Positions 42,897 to 51,895 of a DNA stretch of 64,000 nt are shown in pieces. Every line of letters starts with the position of its first letter. The stretch's first letter is position 1. Origin of the DNA: an uncultured Pseudomonadota bacterium (GTDB taxonomy: Bacteria > Pseudomonadota > Alphaproteobacteria > RF32 > CAG-239); contig CABUUO010000003.1 in assembly GCA_902494875.1 (NCBI GenBank), forward strand, positions 1 through 64,000, in the 5' to 3' direction. The notes beneath the pieces are model-generated. The model ran no database searches, had not been told where the DNA came from, and saw nothing but the letters and a program-made list of their open reading frames with translations. The position numbers and the translations under genes are program-made.

Positions 42897-44609
42897 ATGT
42901 CAACACCTCAAGTATCAATTATAATTCCTGTTTACAATGCAGAAGCTACTATATCAAAATGTCTAGATTCTTTAATACACCAAACTTTGACGGATATTGA
43001 AATTATATGTGTTGACGATTGTAGTACAGATAACACTCCTAATATTCTTAACAAGTATGCAAAAGCAGATTCTAGAGTAATAATAAGAAAGACAGCTATT
43101 AATAGTGGTGGACCATCAGTACCAAAATCATTGGGATTAAAATATGCTAAAGGGGAATATGTCGGTTTTATTGATAATGATGATTATGTTGATATAAATT
43201 ATTATCAGGTTTTATATAATTTAGCCAAATCCGAAAGTGCAGATATAGCGGAAACATCAAATGTACAAACATTAAGAGAAAACACTTGGATAAAATCATG
43301 CCACTATAAAAACTGTTATAGTACTGATGAAGAAAAAATATTTTATTTTTTGGTGCGTGGCGTGATGTGGAATAAAATATATAAACTAGATTTAATTAAA
43401 AATAATAATATTAAAATTATACAGCCAACGAATTATGTAGATGATAATTTGTGGGTATTTGATACTGTTTTTTGTGCAAACAAAATTGTTTCAACAGATG
43501 AAACTAGCTATTATTATATTTTGCATCAAAATTGTTTGACAATAAAAAGACCTGATAAATTTTATTATGATGTTTTAATCATGGTTAATATCGTAAATTC
43601 AAAATTGAATATGCTAAGGGCTAGTAAAGATACATTTTTTTATTTCTATCAAGGAATATTGAATACATTATTTAACTATTTAAAAAATTTATATGATTAT
43701 GGAAAAAGTGAACTATTTTATGATTTTTGCATAGGAATACAAAAACTTAAGGATGACATGCCTTATTTAAATGAGTTTATAAGAGAATTTAAGAAAAGTA
43801 AGACGAAATATAAGTCATATGAGAATGTATCCAGTTATTTTTATAAATATTTAAAATCTTTGCAAAAAAATAAACTTTTAGGTGTGTGTTTAAAAATGAG
43901 CTTCTATGAAAAGGTGAGAAAGCTCATATGTGAAACGATTTATAAAAATACTGAATTTTGGATTAAGTTCCAGAGCTCTAATCTTAAGAAGTTGAATTTT
44001 AAGATCAAAGGAAAACATAATGTAATTTTAATACAATCAAAGGGAAAAGTAGATAAAAAAAGTAATATAAAAATTATAGGCAACAATAATGTTATATGCA
44101 TTGGTAAAAATTTTCACGCTAATAAGTTTAATATAACTTGTGTTGGAGATAATAGCTATTTCTTTTTTGATAAAAATATTCGCATAGATGATTATCTTAA
44201 TATTTTTCAAGCATCTGGAAATAAAATAGTTGTAGGGGAGGAAACAACCTTTTGCAATGTAGACATTCAGAATATACATCATGGTCGTAATATTAAAATA
44301 GGTAAGGATTGTATGCTTTCATTTAATATAAATATGTATAATTCAGATGGTCATCCAATATATAACGGAAATATAAAAGAAATTATAAACAAGCCCACAA
44401 AAGATTTAGTTCTTGGAGAGCATGTTTGGGTAGGTATGGGGTCTTATATATTAAAAGGCGTAAATATAGCAGACGGGTGTATTATTGGTAAAGGGTCTGT
44501 TGTTACAAAATCTTTTACGGAAAGTAATACGGTTATAGCCGGTAATCCCGCTAAAATATGCAAAAAAGATATTTGCTGGTCTAGGGATGATAAAGAGTTT
44601 AGTAAATGA
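42897..44609 (+). CDS. Fusion of family 2 glycosyltransferase and hexapeptide acetyltransferase
   Basis: A 570-residue two-domain protein. The first about 230 residues are GT2: VSIIIPVYNAEATISKCLDSL, VDDCSTDNT and FIDNDDYVD. A helical linker follows to about 380. The C-terminal third is a left-handed beta-helix with YNSDGHPIYN (candidate catalytic His near 486) and GEHVWVGMGSYILKG...IIGKGSVVTKSF...VIAGNPAKICKK, the maltose/galactoside acetyltransferase type. It would add and acetylate a sugar. It lies entirely in the AT-rich block, 3 bp after the previous gene. Confidence 0.82.
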   Translation: MSTPQVSIIIPVYNAEATISKCLDSLIHQTLTDIEIICVDDCSTDNTPNILNKYAKADSRVIIRKTAINSGGPSVPKSLGLKYAKGEYVGFIDNDDYVDINYYQVLYNLAKSESADIAETSNVQTLRENTWIKSCHYKNCYSTDEEKIFYFLVRGVMWNKIYKLDLIKNNNIKIIQPTNYVDDNLWVFDTVFCANKIVSTDETSYYYILHQNCLTIKRPDKFYYDVLIMVNIVNSKLNMLRASKDTFFYFYQGILNTLFNYLKNLYDYGKSELFYDFCIGIQKLKDDMPYLNEFIREFKKSKTKYKSYENVSSYFYKYLKSLQKNKLLGVCLKMSFYEKVRKLICETIYKNTEFWIKFQSSNLKKLNFKIKGKHNVILIQSKGKVDKKSNIKIIGNNNVICIGKNFHANKFNITCVGDNSYFFFDKNIRIDDYLNIFQASGNKIVVGEETTFCNVDIQNIHHGRNIKIGKDCMLSFNINMYNSDGHPIYNGNIKEIINKPTKDLVLGEHVWVGMGSYILKGVNIADGCIIGKGSVVTKSFTESNTVIAGNPAKICKKDICWSRDDKEFSK

Positions 44610-44671
44610 GAATATATAATATTATTACTTTGTGTGCGGAATTATTCCCATCTAATGGGTAATATTCTCAT
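44606..44671. repeat. 66-bp inverted repeat between two glycan genes
   Basis: Arms ATGAGAATAT (44606-44615) and ATATTCTCAT (44662-44671) enclose an inner CCCAT/ATGGG hairpin. The left arm contains the stop codon of the fusion gene. It could be a transcript-stabilising hairpin or the scar of an inserted element. Confidence 0.6.
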
Positions 44672-44690
44672 CTACTGAAAGGAAAAAATA

Positions 44691-46505
44691 ATGAATAAAA
44701 AAATACATAAAGATATTTCTCAATATGAATATATTTCATTTGATATATTTGATACACTTTTAATTAGGCCATATATCAATCCATATCACATATTTATGCA
44801 TATCGAACGATTTTTTAATGCAACAGGTTTTGCTGAATTAAGAGTTGAAGCAGAAAGTAAAGCCCGTGAGACGGCGCAAACGGAAGATGTTTCTCTGGAC
44901 GATATCTATAGCTATTTATCTGATGACTATCAAGTTCTTAAGTGTTTAGAGTTAGAATTTGAAAATAAGCTACTAAGACCCAATCCCGAAGTTATAAAAA
45001 TATATAAAGAAGCTAAACGCAAAAACAAAAAAATTATTATTACATCTGATATGTATCTTCCTAAAGAATTTTTGCAAAAGGTATTAGATAAAAATGGTAT
45101 TGATACCTATGAAAAATTTTACTTGTCTAATGATATTGGACTGGCAAAGTATACAGGAAATCTGTTTGCTTACATTCTTAGTGATTTGCAAGTTTCTCCT
45201 TCTAGATTGTTGCACATTGGGGATTCAATATTATCCGATGTTAAAAATCCTGAAAAATTAGGGATTCATACTTGGTATATTCCTAAAATTTCAGAACAGT
45301 TTTTTAATGATCCATATCATAAGCGTTTTAATGAACTATACCATTTATTTCCAAATTCTTTAGAAATAAGTATAGTTTTGTCTTTATTGGCTGAGGCTTA
45401 TCAAAAAAATGCTTTATTATTTAAATGCGCTAAAGCTTATTGGACAGATTTGGGATATTGTATTGGCGGAATTGTCGGATATGCTTTTGCTGCTTTCATT
45501 CTCAAACAATCTGCTCGTGACAACAATAAACAGTTGTTATGTGTAGCCAGAGATGGATATATTATCAAACAAATATTAGATATTTTGAAAACTGAAGACA
45601 TAAAAACTTTTTATATCTATGCTCAAAGAATATTAAGAGCCAGAATATTGCTTGATTATGCTAATGAACATAACGCCGATTTATTGCTTTATGTTATGTC
45701 TGAAAAATTAGGTTCTATTCCTGAATTTGGAAGTTTTCAGGAAAAAGAAGATTTTATTAAAATGCATATTAACGATTTCTTACCTTTAGCGAAACAAAAG
45801 AAAAAAGAATATTTAGATTATTTACTCCATTCTGGAATAGATGTTCAAAAAAATATGATGTTGATTGATACCGGTGCGGCCACATTTTCAGCACAGAAAA
45901 TTATTGAGAGTGTCGTTAATAAGAAAATTTTGGGTGTCTATACGATGATAGCCAGTAAACGCCGGGCTGCAGAAAATCATATTAGATATTCTACTTGGGG
46001 GGGCAGGCTGGATGATATTTCTAGTATTAGTGGGGTGGTTGAATTCTTGTTTACATCTCCAGAACTGCCGATAGTTGATTTTGTTGACAATAAACCTATT
46101 TATATTAAAAGCCCAATGCCTGAAGAAATAAAAAGAGGAGAAGCTTGCTCTTTTATCGCAGAAGGCATAGTGAACTTTGCAAAAAATATCAAAGATAGAT
46201 TTGGCGACCTATTGATTCCCATGGATGCTGTGGAAATTAATAAGTTTGTATTTCAGTTTTGCAATAATCTTAATTCTCTTGATAAGCAGTATTTAGGAAT
46301 GATTTATTGTTCATCAAATGCTTCACATACTGAATATAATACTTCTTTACTATCTCAGATAGCCAAATATTCGGTCCCTCCTAAAGCGAGGAAATTTTAT
46401 TCAAAAATTTTACCTAAAATTTTTTCTATTAAGAAGAAGGGAGAGAAAAATAAAAAACACAGACAGATTACTATTTTAGGAGTTAAAATATCCCTCAAAA
46501 TTTAA
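44691..46505 (+). CDS. COG5610-type HAD hydrolase of glycan loci
   Basis: A 604-residue protein with an N-terminal HAD domain: ISFDIFDTLLIRPYI (nucleophile Asp), ITSDMYLPKEFL and LLHIGDSILSDVKNPEKLGI. A large C-terminal region follows, with CVARDGYIIKQILDIL and MLIDTGAATFSAQKI. Such proteins are frequent in O-antigen and capsule clusters, but the reaction is not established. The C-terminus ends QITILGVKISLKI, a tail similar to that of the GT32 gene. A GAAAGGAAAA leader precedes the ATG. It ends the AT-rich block. Confidence 0.78.
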   Translation: MNKKIHKDISQYEYISFDIFDTLLIRPYINPYHIFMHIERFFNATGFAELRVEAESKARETAQTEDVSLDDIYSYLSDDYQVLKCLELEFENKLLRPNPEVIKIYKEAKRKNKKIIITSDMYLPKEFLQKVLDKNGIDTYEKFYLSNDIGLAKYTGNLFAYILSDLQVSPSRLLHIGDSILSDVKNPEKLGIHTWYIPKISEQFFNDPYHKRFNELYHLFPNSLEISIVLSLLAEAYQKNALLFKCAKAYWTDLGYCIGGIVGYAFAAFILKQSARDNNKQLLCVARDGYIIKQILDILKTEDIKTFYIYAQRILRARILLDYANEHNADLLLYVMSEKLGSIPEFGSFQEKEDFIKMHINDFLPLAKQKKKEYLDYLLHSGIDVQKNMMLIDTGAATFSAQKIIESVVNKKILGVYTMIASKRRAAENHIRYSTWGGRLDDISSISGVVEFLFTSPELPIVDFVDNKPIYIKSPMPEEIKRGEACSFIAEGIVNFAKNIKDRFGDLLIPMDAVEINKFVFQFCNNLNSLDKQYLGMIYCSSNASHTEYNTSLLSQIAKYSVPPKARKFYSKILPKIFSIKKKGEKNKKHRQITILGVKISLKI

Positions 46506-46651
46506 CCTCTGGATTATTTTTGTTAAAATTTTTCTGTCATAATTTTAGTATAGGAAATTCCCCCCCTAGATAAAAAGTTCGCTTTTTCTTGAATTTGCCC
46601 TTTTTTATGGACATATCTCAAGGAGGGAATAAACAATCGGGGAGAAAAACA

Positions 46652-47062
46652 ATGGTTAAAAATATTTTCTTGTACATGCTGGTGCTGATTTTTCTGTTTG
46701 CCTGCGCAACGCCGGCAAAATATGACGCCAAACTGAACGCTATGGTCGGTCAGAGCGCGCAGACGCTGGTCAAGAGCTGGGGACGTCCCAGTGCCAAGAT
46801 AATCAAGGACAACGGCGATGAAATATATGCCTACACCAAAGCCGATGACGTCTACGTCCCCTCGGAGTTCTATATGTACAATCAGGGTTTTGAGCCCAGT
46901 GAAGACGTTGTTTACGGTCCGTTCTTAAACGATTACAATTACGGTCCGTTTGGGGAAACTTTCGGTTATCAGGTTGAAGAATACTGCCAGACCGCGTTTC
47001 TGATTAAAAACGGCATTGTCAGCGGCTGGAAGTGGCGCGGAAACAATTGCGTCGCCGATTAA
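46652..47062 (+). CDS. Predicted lipoprotein, small outer-membrane type
   Basis: A 136-residue protein with signal MVKNIFLYMLVLIFLFAC, lipobox LFAC and Cys18, then LNAMVGQSAQTLVKSWGRPSAKIIKDNGDEIYAYTKAD, a pattern like SmpA/OmlA (BamE-type) folds. The C-terminus has a WKWRGNNC disulfide candidate. ATG at 46652 with GGGGAG upstream is preferred over the in-frame ATG at 46589. Composition returns to that of the chromosome, so it is outside the glycan locus. Function unknown. Confidence 0.75.
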   Translation: MVKNIFLYMLVLIFLFACATPAKYDAKLNAMVGQSAQTLVKSWGRPSAKIIKDNGDEIYAYTKADDVYVPSEFYMYNQGFEPSEDVVYGPFLNDYNYGPFGETFGYQVEEYCQTAFLIKNGIVSGWKWRGNNCVAD

Positions 47063-47179
47063 GCGGGATTCGTCGTTCCGTAACCAATTCTTAACTAAAC
47101 TATGCTCAAATTTATAAAGCAACGGCTCTCAGAATAAGAGTCGCAAATCAATTTTAAGGTAGAATACAGGGGTTATAAG

Positions 47180-47503
47180 ATGGGACTGTTTATTGAACTG
47201 CAGAATAAGGTGAAAAATTCCGGCATTCTCATTTTTTGCACCCTGCTGTCTTTATATTTTTTGTTTCACGGCATCAGCGGCGACCGCGGTCTGCTGAAGC
47301 TCCTTTATTTGAAGAGCGAAATTGCCGAGGCTCAGAAAATAGCCGATTCCTACAGTCTCCAAAAACAAAAGCTGGAAGAGAAAGTCAGGCTTCTTTCTTC
47401 TTCCAGCTTGGATCTTGACCTTTTGGACGAACGTGCCCGCGTGGTTTTAAACCTGATCGGACACGACGAGTTCATTATCTTAGATTCTGAAGATAAAGAG
47501 TAA
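47180..47503 (+). CDS. ftsB: Septum formation initiator FtsB-like
   Basis: A 107-residue bitopic protein: a short cytoplasmic N-terminus, one membrane segment (about 15-33) ending FLFHGISGDRGLLKLL, then a coiled-coil with KSEIAEAQKIADSYSLQKQKLEEKV and LDERARVVLNLIG. GxxGxL plus the coiled-coil and final LDERAR match FtsB/DivIC, the partner of FtsL. Its 3' end overlaps the convergent pgpA by 29 bp. Confidence 0.85.
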   Translation: MGLFIELQNKVKNSGILIFCTLLSLYFLFHGISGDRGLLKLLYLKSEIAEAQKIADSYSLQKQKLEEKVRLLSSSSLDLDLLDERARVVLNLIGHDEFIILDSEDKE

Positions 47504-47999
47504 ATGCGGCCCAGTCGCCGTTTGAAGCGCCGATTAGAAAGCCCGCAATGCAAATCAGACTGACAATGCCGGCCAGAATGTCATCTGTCATAATTCCCAG
47601 TCCGCCGCCGATTTTTTTATCTGCCCAGCCGATCAGTGCCGGTTTGGTAATGTCAAAAATCCGAAACAGCACAAATCCCGCCGCATATAAATAAAGGTTG
47701 GTTCCGGCCAGAATCAGCGCAATGCTCTGGCCTGCCGTTTCGTCGATTACAATTTCGCCGGGATCTTTTTTGTTAATGGCCTTGGCATAGGCGTCCGCAA
47801 TCGGAATTCCGGCCAAAGAAACAATGACGGCAAAAAGGATGACGCCGATTATTCCGTAAAAATAAGCAATGAAATACACAAAGGGCAGCGTGGCAAGAGA
47901 ACCGCAGGTGCCCGGCGCTTTTCCTGACTTTCCGCTGTAAAACCAGGTGGCAAAAAATTCTAAGATTCTGTATTTTATGCTTTTTTTATCATTTTTCAT
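47475..47999 (-). CDS. pgpA: Phosphatidylglycerophosphatase A
   Basis: A 174-residue inner-membrane PgpA that dephosphorylates phosphatidylglycerophosphate to phosphatidylglycerol. SGKAPGTCGSLATLP and GIMTDDILAGIVS are the conserved catalytic segments; membrane helices lie between. It converges with ftsB and overlaps its last 29 bp. Upstream 180 bp is AT-rich with no gene. Confidence 0.9.
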   Translation of the reverse strand: MKNDKKSIKYRILEFFATWFYSGKSGKAPGTCGSLATLPFVYFIAYFYGIIGVILFAVIVSLAGIPIADAYAKAINKKDPGEIVIDETAGQSIALILAGTNLYLYAAGFVLFRIFDITKPALIGWADKKIGGGLGIMTDDILAGIVSLICIAGFLIGASNGDWAAFTLYLQNLR

Positions 48000-48189
48000 T
48001 TTAAAAAACCTTTTACTTGTGTTATAGATGTATTGTATTAATTATCAAAAGCTCTAAAAAAACAAGGAATTAATTATAGAGAGTTGATAAGTTTGTAAAA
48101 AAAGCTGTATTTTAAAATTTTTTTTGGTATATATACGAAGCCGTGTGTCTGAGCAGACGCAGTTGGGTTTAATTTTGTAGGTTTTATTT

Positions 48190-49413
48190 ATGGGTAAAAA
48201 AGCCGGAAAAAACAAGAAAAACGAATATAATCCGCAGTTTCGCGAAAAGAAGACGTTCTTTTCGGATAAGGAGATTATATTCAGAAGTCAGAACCGGGCC
48301 AAGGTCTTGACCATATCTTCCAAGGCGCAGATTATCTTTATGGGAATTCTGCTGTTCATTGGCGTCTGGAGCTTTTATTCTTATCATATTTACAACAAGT
48401 CCGGCGTGATTATTTCCGTCAAGGATCGCGAACTGGAATCCACCCGCGATGCTTACGTCGATCTGATGGGCGATTTCCTGTCTTTGCAAAAAAACATCTC
48501 TAATATGCTGTCTTCGCTGGGCAACAAAGGCCCCAAGCAGGATATTGAAAAATATAAGCGCCAGGCAACTGCCGTTGAAGATAAAATCAAACAGATTACG
48601 GCCGAGCGCGAATGGGCTTCCAATGAAAAGCTTGAAGAAAAGATCACTTTGAGCGAGGCCGTTTTGCAGCGCGACATAGCCGCGTCCGAGCGGGATGAAC
48701 TGAAAAAACAGATTAACGCTCTTGAAGACACGATAGACGAGTTGAAAGAAGCCGAAATGGAAGTGTTGGAGCGGGTGGCTCAGATTTCGTCGCGCGAGGT
48801 GGGAAAAATTAAAAGCGCTTTTAGAGACATTAACATTCCCCTGAAAAAAAACGGGCTGTATTTCAATCCTCAGGCCAACCGTAAAAACGCCAAGGGCGGT
48901 TTGTTTGTGCCGGAGCCGAAAGCCAAGGTCAACGACAAGAACATCAGCCGGAAAATTTCTCAGATTTTTAATGACGTCAGCGACTTTGAATATTATCGCG
49001 AAGTCGCGCAGTATGTTCCGCTCGGCAAACCGGTATGGAGCTACTGGGTAACTTCTCCTTACGGCGGCCGCGCGGATCCGTTCAACAAAAAGCAGGCTCG
49101 TCACAAAGGCGTAGATTTGGCCAGTCGCACCGGAAACAAAATCAAGGTTCAGGCCAAAGGAAAAGTGACCCGCGCCGAATATGCCGGCGGTTACGGCAAT
49201 CTGGTTGTTGTTGATCACGGAAACGGTTTTGTTACAAAGTATGGGCATATGCATAAGATTTATGTGAAAAAAGGCCAGTATGTAGATGTCAACGAAGCTT
49301 TGGGCGAAGTAGGCAGTACCGGGCGTTCAACCGGTCCGCATCTCCATTATGAAGTTTTGTTTCAGGGAAAAACGGTTGATCCGATGCCTTTCGTAAAAGC
49401 TAAAATTTCTTAA
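48190..49413 (+). CDS. M23 (LytM) peptidoglycan endopeptidase
   Basis: A 407-residue protein with a basic cytoplasmic N-terminus, one membrane segment (about 47-67), a long periplasmic coiled-coil and a C-terminal M23 domain. The zinc site is RHKGVDLAS, then GNLVVVDHGNGFVTKYGHMHKIYV and HLHYE near residues 384-388. It should cut peptide crosslinks. It is 10 bp upstream of a bactofilin gene; the M23-bactofilin pair is a known cell-shape module in other bacteria such as Helicobacter (Csd1/CcmA). Confidence 0.9.
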   Translation: MGKKAGKNKKNEYNPQFREKKTFFSDKEIIFRSQNRAKVLTISSKAQIIFMGILLFIGVWSFYSYHIYNKSGVIISVKDRELESTRDAYVDLMGDFLSLQKNISNMLSSLGNKGPKQDIEKYKRQATAVEDKIKQITAEREWASNEKLEEKITLSEAVLQRDIAASERDELKKQINALEDTIDELKEAEMEVLERVAQISSREVGKIKSAFRDINIPLKKNGLYFNPQANRKNAKGGLFVPEPKAKVNDKNISRKISQIFNDVSDFEYYREVAQYVPLGKPVWSYWVTSPYGGRADPFNKKQARHKGVDLASRTGNKIKVQAKGKVTRAEYAGGYGNLVVVDHGNGFVTKYGHMHKIYVKKGQYVDVNEALGEVGSTGRSTGPHLHYEVLFQGKTVDPMPFVKAKIS

Positions 49414-49423
49414 GAATGAGGTA

Positions 49424-49876
49424 ATGATGAAAAAGTTGAAAAAATTGATTTATTTAAAGTTTGCGAGATCGCTGAACAAAAACAATTCAGGTTCTCCGGT
49501 TCCGACGATTATCAGCGAAAATACCCGTGTCAACGGAGATATTATCAGTTCTGCAACTTTGCACATTGACGGCCATGTTGAAGGCGATATTACCTGTGAC
49601 GAACTGATTATCGGCGTGCGTGGCAGCGTTGAGGGTTCGGTTACGGCCAAGACCCTGCAACTGTACGGTACCTTGAGCGGTAAAGCGGCGGCCGAAAAGA
49701 TTTTTATTGCCAAATCGGCCAAATTGCTGGGTGATGCGACCCATACCTCAATCGCCATTGAGCCCGGTGCTTATATTGACGGGCGCTGTATGCGCGTCGG
49801 AGATCCGATTCCGGCGGAAGCCGCCAAGCCCGAGTTGCTGCTGACGGATGCGACCAAAGGCAAGAAACGCGCTTAA
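49424..49876 (+). CDS. Bactofilin
   Basis: A 150-residue bactofilin, a beta-helical cytoskeletal filament protein. The core runs PTIISENTRVNGDIISSATLHIDGHVEGDITCDELIIGVRGSVEGSVTAK and continues with short Gly-Val repeats to about 125. A basic N-terminal stretch may bind membrane. Two ATGs lie in tandem (49424, 49427); GAGG suits the second better. It pairs with the M23 peptidase just upstream, suggesting a cell-shape function. Confidence 0.92.
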   Translation: MMKKLKKLIYLKFARSLNKNNSGSPVPTIISENTRVNGDIISSATLHIDGHVEGDITCDELIIGVRGSVEGSVTAKTLQLYGTLSGKAAAEKIFIAKSAKLLGDATHTSIAIEPGAYIDGRCMRVGDPIPAEAAKPELLLTDATKGKKRA

Positions 49877-49890
49877 AAGTTAAGATTATA

Positions 49891-49931
49891 AAAAGAATGG
49901 AGCAGTTTTTAATTGTCTCCATTCTTTTTTT
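49891..49931 (+). terminator. Terminator after bactofilin
   Basis: AAAAGAATGGAG (49891-49902) pairs with CTCCATTCTTTT (49917-49928) and is followed by more T. Confidence 0.82.
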
Positions 49932-49977
49932 TGATTATAACAGAAGCAAGATATAAATAACAGTTAAAGGATGTTTC

Positions 49978-50466
49978 ATGGCTGCCAAATCCAAAAAAAG
50001 CGACTTTATCGCAACCGGCGTTGTTGCGCAGAACCGCCGTGCGCATTTCGATTATTTCATTGAGGAAAAATATACGGCCGGTCTGCAGTTGAGCGGCACG
50101 GAAGTTAAGTCTCTGCGGCTGGGGCATGCAAATATAAACGATGCCTACGGTGTCGAGAAAAACGGCGAATTGTATATGTCTAATATGTTTATTGCCGAAT
50201 ATGCCAATAAAGGTTACGAGTCCCATGTCGAAAAAAGAGATCGGAAACTTCTTCTCAATAAGAAGGAAATTACCGATATCATCAACGCGTTGTCCCGTAA
50301 GGGAGCAACGTTAATTGCAATCAGTCTGTTTTTCAACGACAAAGGACGCGCCAAACTGGAAATCGGCCTCGGCCGGGGCAAAAAACTCTATGATAAGCGC
50401 GAAACGACCAAAGAACGCGACTGGAACCGCGAAAAGCAACGCATATTAAACAATGCCAACCGCTGA
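49978..50466 (+). CDS. smpB: SsrA-binding protein SmpB
   Basis: A 162-residue SmpB, the partner of tmRNA in trans-translation. NRRAHFDYFIEEKYTAGLQLSGTEVKSLRLG, LYMSNMFIAEYANKGYESHV and the basic C-terminal tail KKLYDKRETTKERDWNREKQRI are characteristic. AAAGGATG precedes the ATG. No tmRNA gene was seen in this window. Confidence 0.96.
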   Translation: MAAKSKKSDFIATGVVAQNRRAHFDYFIEEKYTAGLQLSGTEVKSLRLGHANINDAYGVEKNGELYMSNMFIAEYANKGYESHVEKRDRKLLLNKKEITDIINALSRKGATLIAISLFFNDKGRAKLEIGLGRGKKLYDKRETTKERDWNREKQRILNNANR

Positions 50467-50490
50467 TTTTGTTCGCGGAGACAAAAAGCA

Positions 50491-50517
50491 AGGGAGACTG
50501 TGTGCCGCAGTCTCCCT
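50491..50517 (+). terminator. Hairpin after smpB
   Basis: AGGGAGACTG and CAGTCTCCCT form a 10-bp stem with a 7-base loop after smpB. The T tract is weak, so termination strength is uncertain. The 120 bases that follow to tadA hold no feature. Confidence 0.55.
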
Positions 50518-50645
50518 CTTAATGTTGCTGCCTGCTTTCTAATAGGCTTTAGTTCCACACACATCAACATCATAAATAAACTATATCATATAATATGTAT
50601 TTTGCAACATAAAATTTTATGTACTTTAGTTCTAGAACTTTGGTT

Positions 50646-51101
50646 CTATTTGCGTTTGTTTCTGAAAAAATCTTTCAGTATCTGTGCGCACTCGCTTTCC
50701 ATTATGCCGCCTTCCGTTGCTGGTCTGTGGTGGCAGGTCGGCGCCTCGTAAAACCTGACGCCGCTGACGACGGCTCCGCCTTTGGGATCTCTTGCGCCGA
50801 AATAAAGTTTAGCAATCCGCATAAAGGAAATTGCCGCGGCACACATGGTGCAGGGCTCTAACGTTACATACAAGTCAAGTCCGCGCAACCGGTTTTGCCC
50901 GAGTTTTCGGCAGGCCTCGCGCATGGCCAGAAGTTCGGCATGAGCCAGAGCATCCTGACCGTGTTCGCTCAGATTATACGCGCCGGCAATTATGTCGCCG
51001 CTTTCTGGATCAACCACCACGGCGCCGATCGGCACTTCGTCATTTTCGGCAGCCTGCCGCGCCAGGGCAAAAGCCTTCTGCATGTAAAATTCTTTGTCCA
51101 T
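50646..51101 (-). CDS. tadA: tRNA-specific adenosine deaminase TadA
   Basis: A 151-residue zinc deaminase converting A34 to inosine in tRNA-Arg. The catalytic HAE is at 54-56 (ALAHAELLAM) and the zinc PCTMC at 83-87. ATG at 51101 is preferred over the frame from 51128 because AGGA lies at a suitable distance. The start is divergent from the pseudouridine synthase gene by about 70 bp. Confidence 0.94.
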   Translation of the reverse strand: MDKEFYMQKAFALARQAAENDEVPIGAVVVDPESGDIIAGAYNLSEHGQDALAHAELLAMREACRKLGQNRLRGLDLYVTLEPCTMCAAAISFMRIAKLYFGARDPKGGAVVSGVRFYEAPTCHHRPATEGGIMESECAQILKDFFRNKRK

Positions 51102-51172
51102 TGTCATCCTGTTGTTGCTAAGAACCATTTTATATATTAATATACGGACAGATTGTAAAAGGAAAGAAAAAT

Positions 51173-51895
51173 ATGGCGGAAAGAATTGCTAAGTTTATTG
51201 CCCGTTCGGGTGTTTGCTCCCGGCGCAAAGCCGAGGAGCTGATTTTGCAGAAAAGGGTCAGCGTCAACGGAGAAACGGTGGAAAGTCCGGCTTTCAATGT
51301 AACCGGAACCGAAAAGATTCTGCTTGACGGAGAAAGGCTGCCGCAAGTGGAGCAAACCCGTCTCTGGATATATTACAAGCCGGAAGGACTGGTAACCAGC
51401 CATAAAGACGAAAAAGACCGCCCGACGGTTTTCGAGCATCTGCCCGAAGGTATGCCGCGCGTTATTTCTGTCGGTCGTTTGGATTTGAATTCCGAAGGAC
51501 TGTTGCTGCTGACCAACAACGGAGAGCTTTCCCGCCGGTTGGAACTGCCGTCCAACGGTTGGGCTCGGCGCTATAAGGTTCGGGTTCACGGGCCTCTGGA
51601 TGACAAAAAGCTGAACAGCCTGCAAAACGGAATCGAGGTAGACGGCGTAAAATACGGTTCAATCAAGGTTGAAGTCGAAACGGTCAAGGGAACCAACGCC
51701 TGGCTTTTAGTGACGCTGAGCGAGGGCAAAAACCGTGAAATTCGTAAGGTGATGAAGGCAATCGGCCTGGACGTCAATCGTCTGATTCGTCTTTCCTACG
51801 GTCCTTTCCAGCTTGGCAGTCTGCACAAAGGCGAAGTGCGGGAGATTCCGCAAAAAGTTCTGAAAGAGCAGTTGGGAGCCAAGTTTCCGCTATGA
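51173..51895 (+). CDS. rluB: rRNA pseudouridine synthase, RluB/RsuA family
   Basis: A 240-residue enzyme with an N-terminal S4 RNA-binding domain (ERIAKFIARSGVCSRRKAEELI) and a catalytic domain with GRLDLNSEGLLLLTNNGELSRRL (catalytic Asp in RLD). EGKNREIRKVMKAIGLDVNRLIRLSYGPF is the family ending. RluB modifies 23S U2605; RsuA and RluE/F relatives are alternatives. It overlaps rsmD by 4 bp (ATGA). Confidence 0.88.
   Translation: MAERIAKFIARSGVCSRRKAEELILQKRVSVNGETVESPAFNVTGTEKILLDGERLPQVEQTRLWIYYKPEGLVTSHKDEKDRPTVFEHLPEGMPRVISVGRLDLNSEGLLLLTNNGELSRRLELPSNGWARRYKVRVHGPLDDKKLNSLQNGIEVDGVKYGSIKVEVETVKGTNAWLLVTLSEGKNREIRKVMKAIGLDVNRLIRLSYGPFQLGSLHKGEVREIPQKVLKEQLGAKFPL

Larger units (their letters stand above)
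41760..46510. other. AT-rich block within the glycan locus
   Basis: From about 41.76 kb to 46.5 kb codon third positions become overwhelmingly A or T, with many AAA, AAT and TTT codons. Genes on both sides have mixed composition with many G or C ending codons. The change covers the end of the GT8 gene, two further transferases and the COG5610-type gene. This fits horizontal acquisition of the locus tip. Confidence 0.75.

Noticed and set aside
48184..49254. Long minus-strand frame opposite the M23 gene
   Set aside because: The plus-strand M23 domain and zinc motifs are conserved; the antisense has none.
49978..50640. tmRNA next to smpB
   Set aside because: The region after smpB lacks the tRNA-like ends and the tag reading frame.
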